Source: Marthasterias glacialis (lineage: Eukaryota; Echinodermata; Asteroidea; Forcipulatida; Asteriidae). Taken from it: 64,000 bases of DNA. Location of the stretch: positions 10,949,531 to 11,013,530 of the forward strand of contig OU452234.1 of the NCBI GenBank assembly GCA_911728455.2. Direction: 5' to 3'. A model generated the notes under the pieces. The model made no database searches, had not been told where the DNA came from, and saw only the letters and a program-made list of their open reading frames with translations. Positions 57,730 through 64,000 of this stretch are shown here, one piece after another; the stretch's first letter is position 1, and every line of letters starts with the position of its first letter. Position numbers and translations under genes: made by a program.

Positions 57730-60411
57730 AACAAGTAAATGAAATACAGTTCACTAGACAGACCTGTGTCATTCTCCTGTCTCTCCTCTGTACACAAAAA
57801 ACATAGCACTCCTTGAAATTTATAGTGCCACCTTTCTTCATATCAAAAGTTGATGAATATCAGACAGTGCAATCTCTATAAAATACTCGCAAAATGGCCG
57901 CCTCCGGCGGCCGTTCGCTTGCGAGAATGAGGATTGCAATTGTTGTTGTGTATAGTGCTATCGAATACACTACGGGTACAACACATAGCGTGCCCAGCAT
58001 TGCACGACCCGATCGGCTGTCCGGATACCTGGTTCTGATTTTTCGGTTCCAATACCAGTAAAAACCTTTTGCCACACATTTTGTCGTCAAAAGAAAAAAA
58101 AAAAGAAAAAAGAAAGGAGAAAGATCTTTCTATTGACATCTTTTTTTTTCCCTTTAAATTGTTTTTTTTAGAATCAACTGAATCATTGTCCTTTCATCTT
58201 TTCAATATGTTAATCAAATACTGCCTAACGCACTCCGTCTCTCTACCCGTCTTTTTTGCTGTTCATGGTATGAAGTCTCCAATGTACAGCAACCCAGCTT
58301 GGCTACAAGCCAAATAAGGAAAACCAGTCTTCATGTATGAGTACACTGTTATCTAATGTACATGTAGCCTACTCAACACAGAGTTGCTGTGGTGGTTGTG
58401 TTGTGTGTTTACGCGAACACATGGGTATGCATGACACGTGAGTGAACGTTGTTATGGTTGTTGAAACATTGTTGCGCGCGCTTCTTTTGTCTGACAAGTC
58501 CTCTGTCAATGAATTTATTATCCCCCCAAATCACTATTGATTAGTTTCGGAAGGAAAAAAATATATAAAGCCTTTAGCCTGAATGTGGGTCCAAGAGAAC
58601 GACCCACGACAGTTTCCAGCTACATCTACATGTATGCTTGCACCTCAGAGTTTTTTGCGTAACAAAAAGACACGTTACTCACATTAGTATAGATACAACT
58701 ACTCCGGTTTGTTTGATGTGCACCAGTCCACTGCATACTGTCATGATTTATATGTTTTTACTGTAGTTTACTGTAAATAGCTAAGATTCCATCTAATTAT
58801 GTGCTAGTACAAGTAGACTAGTCAGCAGTGTATAGAGCAACATAGCTTTGGTTTTGTTCTGTCAGTTAAGTCATATAATAGACAGCTAGGACACATAGGT
58901 CAACCCAGAGCAGAGATTTCTGGAATGCGGATTATAATAGAGGGCCATAGCTTTTCTCAGTTAGAGTATGGGGAATATTTGATAGCGAGGCAGTATTTTA
59001 TGCAAATTAATTCTTACAGTTTAAACTTGTGATAGTGAGGCGGGGTTTATGCAAATAGCAAGTGGTTGGTATGTAGGTTTTGGGCGTAGTCCAGAGAGAT
59101 CACCATGAGACAACAGCGAAGCAACATGCTTTTCCCCCACTCTGTTGGCTGCTGATATTTTTCATGTTAACGACGCCTGCTGGAAAGGAAAGGCTAAATT
59201 TTAAGAGCCGATTAAATAAGACAACCTGAGTGGTTATGCCTGTGTGGCAACAAATTATTTGGAGGAAAGTTAAACCAGGCAGAGTGGAGAGAAAGACCAA
59301 CACCGTATGAAGAAAAGCTGTAAGTAAAAACTATTTGTTGAATTTTCAGAGTGATAGAGGAATGCAGCTAGTATTATTGAACAATGTTGGCCTATTTGAA
59401 GACTTCACAGAAGATTGTAATGTATTTGAAAATTTCACACAAGATTCGAATGATGATCTAATAATGTATTTGAAGATGTCACTAAGTTGTCGATGAAGAT
59501 TTAATATGCTTTTGAAGATTTCAAGGAAAATGGAAAATGGTAATTTAATGCACTCGGAAGTGAGATGTTCATGATAACTCATGCAATTGACAAAGTGTAA
59601 TTAGCTTGGAACAGTCACTGCAAAATATTATCAGAATTGTTGGGTTGTTTTACCTATATGATGATGTAGATGGCCAATTAATGGAGACACAGAAGCCAAA
59701 GCGGAGCTGATGTGAGAAGGTCAACCAATGCTTAGCGCATCTCTGGAAGTGCCAGAAGGTTGAGAACGTGTGGTTGTGATTCGCCAGTTAAATGGAGTCG
59801 GCAAATGGGCGACCACCTATGAGAACACACTAATGTGGAAAACTGACAGGTTTTTATGAACCGAACTGAACATTTTGTTTCTTTGGAGCGATGGATCGGA
59901 ACTTCGTGTCCATATTTTTGAACTGTGGAAGTGCGGAGCAAACCCTGATATTTAAGTGTGGTTTAAGCAGAAGTATCTGATAATTGGATATGATTTGATG
60001 ACTTAATTGTAGTTTGAAAAACCGGGAGGTCAACAGTTTGAGGGGTCGATTGCGATTTAATTATAAAATTGGAGATTGTGAGAATTTTGAAATTCTCAGA
60101 AGTTGGGAAGATTCATAAGATTTGTTTTGTATTAATTTATCAAAATTCCAGCTGGACTGATTGTGACAATGTGTGCACTATTGGTGGATTGATATATTTT
60201 TAATAATAATACAGAGAAGTTTAATCACAATTCCGTTTCCGTATTTTCTTTAACAACTGTTCGTTTTAAAACTGCTATTATTTGAATTTAGTGAAAAATC
60301 ACGACACATACTCAGGCCTTTAATTGAAGAAAAGTAAGGAGGGCTGTAGACTAGTTCGAGCAGCTCGTTCATGGACGTTTACACCACCCATTACATCCTC
60401 CATGCTGATTG
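57730..60411. other. No gene recognised; long unique region
   Basis: Two GATAG(C/T)GAGGC..TTTATGCAAAT direct repeats at about 58980 and 59032 each hold an ATGCAAAT octamer. A donor-like GCTGTAAGTAAA (about 59320) and acceptor-like TTTTCAG (59350) lie close together. It could be an LTR-like or noncoding-RNA region, but no LTR boundaries or tRNA primer site are visible. Confidence 0.35.
59390..59545. repeat. Degenerate TTTGAAGATTTCAC repeats
   Basis: Five or six diverged copies of GTATTTGAAGATTTCACA with inserts of variable length, in a stretch with no gene. Confidence 0.6.
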
Positions 60412-60593
60412 GTACATATGTGACCCGCTCTGCAGAAATGAGTCTGATGTGGCAATAATTAAAAAAAACCCAGTTATTCACCTGGCTTGAAAGAGTAAGT
60501 AAAGATATTAATTTTAATTTTTTTTTTTTTTTTTTTTAACCAAGATATGTGACATTTGACTAATTTCTGCAGAGCAGGTCACATATATGCGCG
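60412..60593. mobile_element. About 180-bp fold-back element
   Basis: CATATGTGACCCGCTCTGCA and GAAATGAGTC mirror GACTAATTTCTGCAGAGCAG and GTCACATATATG. The loop has a T18 tract. Confidence 0.8.
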
Positions 60594-60821
60594 GCTGGGG
60601 CGCAATTGTCGCGTCGCGCGTGCGTGCGGCGGCCATAGCTGTGGTGGTGTAAACCACCTTAAAGAGTTGCTTGGATTAGTGAGTAACCTGCTCTTTTCTC
60701 AGAATGTCAAGCAAAGCTCTTTGCACTCCTCAGAACCATACTTCACACCAAATTATCTGTGATTGCAAGCTGCTTGCCAACCAAAAGGACCTACTGTAAA
60801 GATATTAAAAAAAATTGTTAC

Positions 60822-60901
60822 TGGCCTCACGCTTCAACCCCAGCAGAGTCTTTCATTTGACCTTTGAGAAATACTCTGCTAGGGTCGGAACGTGAGGCCA
60901 T
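60822..60901. repeat. 80-bp hairpin
   Basis: TGGCCTCACGCTTCAACCCC and AGCAGAGT mirror ACTCTGCTAGGGTCGGAACG and TGAGGCCA. The loop is short. Confidence 0.75.
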
Positions 60902-61099
60902 TAACCATTATGATTGTTAAAGGGTGCAAGTACAGAGTCTATAACATCATCTGCATTCTGTGAGCAAAATGAAAAGGAAAAGAAAAAAGAAAAATAACAC
61001 TACTGAAAACCGCACACCACAAAACCAAAGATGCACATGTTCTTTTTAACACCAAGTTTTGGGGACTCTCGATTGTTCTGTTATTCCCTTTTCTAAAGA

Positions 61100-62425
61100 A
61101 TCCCTCTGAGCGGGGGACAGGGTTTGACAGAGAAAACAAACTTTGGGGGAACCTTAGTTCCATTGTATGAATGTCCCCTTTTCTAGAGACAGGGTTTGAC
61201 AGGGTTTGACAGAGAAAAAAAATGTTGTGGGAACCTTTGTTCCGTTGTATAAATGTCCCCACAACAGTGTGTGCGCTCGTCTACTGAGTCTTTAATAAAA
61301 GTTAATGAGCCAAGAGAAAACATCCAGACAGGATGTACTTCAGGAAAAATCTGTTATCATACTTTATGTTTTTTTGTGGTTATGTAAAACAAAACAGCTG
61401 CGTTATATAAAAAAAAATCTGTTATGTAAAAAATTAAAAAAAAATAAAAAAAGATGTTATATAAATGTTAAAAAAACGGTTGTATAAGCACTAAAGAAAG
61501 CTGTTATATAAAAAGAAGAAAAAAAGAAGTGTTTTATATATGGGTCATTCCACCAAGTTGGGACACAGTGTGATTTTTGTGCAATTTTTGTCCATATTAT
61601 GAATGAAATAATTTATTTGACTCAATTATTTCATGTAACATTCTCCTTTGTATGCGCAAATGTTTGTTGAAGTATAATATTGTTTCAATGTATTTTAATG
61701 GAAACTATTATGAAAAATACAATTCTGGATGTAACACAGACACGGTGTCCGTGTTACATCCAGAATTATGCAAATTCACTTTATTATTATGCAAATTCAC
61801 TTTTTCTGAGCGGGGACAGGGTTTGACAGAGAAAAAAAACCTTTTTGGGAACCTTAGTTCCATTGTATAAATGTCCCCACAACAGTGTGTGCGCTCGTCT
61901 ACTGAGTCTTTAATAAAAGTTAATGAGCCAAGAGAAAACATCCAGACAGGATGTACTTCAGGAAAAATCTGTTATCATACTTTACGTTATTTTGTGGTTA
62001 TGTAAACCAAAACAGCTGCGTATATGAAAAAAAATCTGTTATGTAAAAAATAAAAAAAGATGTTATATAAATGTAAAAAAAAGCTGTGTTGTATAAGCAC
62101 TAAAGAAAGCTGTTATATAAAAAAGAAGAAAAAAGAAGTGTTTTATATATGGGTCATTCCACCAAGTTGGGACACAGTGTGATTTTTGTGCAATTTTTGT
62201 CCATATTATGAATGAAATAATTTATTTGACTCAATTATTTCATGTAACATTCTCCTTTGTATGCGCAAATGTTTGTTGAAGTATAATATTGTTTCAATGT
62301 ATTTTAATGGAAACTATTATGAAAAATAAAATTCTGGATGTAACACGGACACCGTGTCCGAGTTACATCCAGAATTATGCAAATTCACTTTATTATTATG
62401 CAAATTCACTTTTTGCACTAATTAC
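61100..62425. repeat. 618-bp tandem duplication plus a partial third copy
   Basis: ACAACAGTGTGTGCGCTCGT occurs at 61261 and again 618 bp later; both units agree closely from about 61190. A shorter third start (GACAGGGTTTGACAGAGAAA) is at 61118. Each full unit has a ~45-bp palindrome (ATTCTGGATGTAACACGGAC-type) and two ATGCAAAT octamers. Confidence 0.9.
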
Positions 62426-62562
62426 AAGGTACAAGATGTACCAGGAAAAAAATTTGTTGTGATAGTCGGTGATTAAATACAGCAGAAATGAGGCAGGACT
62501 AAAAATCATGCAGACGTCATACAAATGTCACAAACTGTGTCCCAACTTGGTGGAATGGAAAA
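62150..62562. mobile_element. About 410-bp MITE with CCACCAAGTTGGGACACAGT ends
   Basis: CATTCCACCAAGTTGGGACA mirrors TGTCCCAACTTGGTGGAATG. The left part of this element is also inside the first unit of the 618-bp duplication (from 61550). Confidence 0.8.
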
Positions 62563-62822
62563 AAGGAAAAACATTGTGTTAGATATAAACAAAAAAAAGC
62601 TGTGTTTTATGAAGTTGTTCAAAAGCTGACGACAAAATGCACAGTCCTGGAATTTGTAATATTTTTGACCATGCGAGGGTTGTGTGAACTGAATTTACTT
62701 GTTGCTTTAAAACAAGTAAAACGAACTGGTTTTGCCATTGTTATTCTTATTACTAATTCGGCCACTGATTGCAAGAAAACAACAAACAGGCAGTCAAAAT
62801 AAGATGTAATAGGCCGTATTTT

Positions 62823-63062
62823 TGACAGCAAGAGGGAGCAAAACTAACCCCATTTTGAAAGTACAAAAATATTTCAAAACATTAAAAATAAAAATTTACC
62901 AAGCAAATTTTTTTACACTGATAACATTATAAAATTGTCAATGAAAAAAACCTCAGATGTTGTATATTAACTGCTTTATTAGAAGTCTAATTGCATCTGG
63001 TTTACCACATTATTTCTATGGTTTGACCCCCAATCTAACCCCAAAGGGCGCCCTCTTACAGT
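62823..63062. mobile_element. 240-bp MITE, first of a direct pair
   Basis: GACAGCAAGAGGGAGCAAAA at the left mirrors AAGGGCGCCCTCTTACAGTC at the right. TTGTATATTAACTGCTTTAT and TTTCTATGGTTTGACCCC are shared with the second copy. Confidence 0.8.
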
Positions 63063-63145
63063 CCAAAATAAGGCCTACTGTGATGAGAGGAAATTAGCCG
63101 TTGAAAACACTCTCGTGCGTTCAAAGACACCGTCAATCAGCCACA

Positions 63146-63390
63146 TTTTTGACAGCAAGAGGGCGCAATACTTATTCCATTTTGAAAGTGCAAAAATATT
63201 CCAAAACATTAAAATAACAAATTTTCCAAGCAAATGTCTTACACTGATTACACTGTAAAACTGTTCAAAAAACCTTAAAAAGTTGTATATTAACTGCTTT
63301 ATTAGAGGTCTAATTGCACGTGGTATCACACTACAAAGTATTTCTATGGTTTGACCCCTAATCTACCCAAAGGGTGCCCTCTTGCAGTGG
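63146..63390. mobile_element. 240-bp MITE, second of a direct pair
   Basis: GACAGCAAGAGGGCGCAA at the left mirrors GGGTGCCCTCTTGCAGTG at the right. Same orientation as the first copy, 85 bp away. Confidence 0.8.
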
Positions 63391-63630
63391 GGAAATGAGG
63401 CCTATTTCATTTTTGAGAGGGCCAGGCCATTTTTATTTTGCAAAAGGGCACTTCCTTTGGAATCCACTAACTGTTTTTAATGTTTTTATGTCTGCTCGGT
63501 GAAAAAAAAGTAGCTGATTTTCTTCAGATATAAAGAAATCATGCTGTTTGATATACTTCTTTGGAATTGAGGATACTGGTCCCAGAAGGCCCTTGAAATC
63601 TATTAGTCCAGGGGAGTTCTAAAAGATGGA

Positions 63631-63808
63631 ATAGACCTTTATCATGGTGCGGCCATCTTGATTTTCTCCCATTCAAACCAATGTAACCAAACTGAGGCTG
63701 GAAGGGCAAATAGTCTGGTTCCTTTTTGTACAATGAATATTAGCATGTATTACTGCTATTGGATACAGGGAACATGACCAAGATGGTTGCAGCATGATAA
63801 AGGTCTAT
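63631..63808. mobile_element. 178-bp MITE with ATAGACCTTTATCAT ends
   Basis: ATAGACCTTTATCATGGTGC mirrors GCATGATAAAGGTCTAT; the inner CCATCTTG / CAAGATGG also pairs. The relative is in intron 1 of the patched-family gene. Confidence 0.85.
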
Positions 63809-64000
63809 TGTCATCGTTTCAATAGACCCCTAAAATGTTGATGCTTTTTAAAAACTTTGTTCGGGTACAGAAGCATAAAATGGCAATGACTATGCATTTT
63901 AACTCCAGCAGAGTCTTGCTGAAAGTCTAACAAATGACAAAAACAGTCAGGCGGAAACGGAAAGTGAAAAGTGAAAAGGAAAGAGCAGAATGCAGTCAGA

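Overview
This is animal nuclear DNA with few genes. Coding sequence is split by large GT-AG introns. Intergenic DNA is AT-rich and full of small inverted-repeat transposons, tRNA-derived SINEs, minisatellites and long G, C, A or T runs. The frequent self-complementary word TACATGTA, the repeat types, a patched-domain family gene and sea-urchin-style histone 3' processing signals suggest a marine invertebrate deuterostome, most likely an echinoderm. That placement is inference; no diagnostic marker gene is present.

Only two protein genes are convincing. (1) On the minus strand, 38507 down to 30905, three exons join exactly in frame into a 1005-residue, twelve-segment membrane protein of the Patched/NPC1-like RND superfamily (PTCHD3-like). 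Intron 1 carries a 51-bp minisatellite of about 19 units and a MITE. Intron 2 carries a 130-bp tandem repeat, a LINE 3' tail and another MITE. (2) On the plus strand, 45952-46986, a single-exon 344-residue extended short-chain dehydrogenase/reductase (NAD-dependent epimerase/dehydratase type) is preceded by a good splice acceptor, so a spliced 5' UTR is likely. A decayed non-LTR reverse transcriptase fragment lies at 55865-56130. The two genes show no evident functional link.

Layout: 1-9460, no gene, with SINEs and a 765-bp inverted-repeat element (7312-8076). 9463-13435, a MITE, a tandem array carrying histone-type 3' stem-loops (9919-10745), an ACTAGTCC-rich array, a 160-bp MITE and a 60-bp collapsed transposon. 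14480-17925, fold-back elements and a palindromic minisatellite. 18000-30170, mixed SINE, MITE and LINE remnants. 30905-38507, the patched-family gene. 38508-45934, intergenic or 5' regulatory DNA of both genes with hAT-like and E-box MITEs. 45952-46986, the SDR gene. 47050-64000, palindromes, a third hAT-like element, the RT fragment, and a 618-bp tandem duplication with twin 240-bp elements at the right end.

The oddest signals are the 145-bp tandem array in which every unit carries, on the minus strand, a histone-mRNA-type stem-loop followed by a purine-rich downstream element, with no histone gene in the window; and a transposon copy that collapsed to 60 bp by fusion at an internal GTCACGTGAC palindrome.
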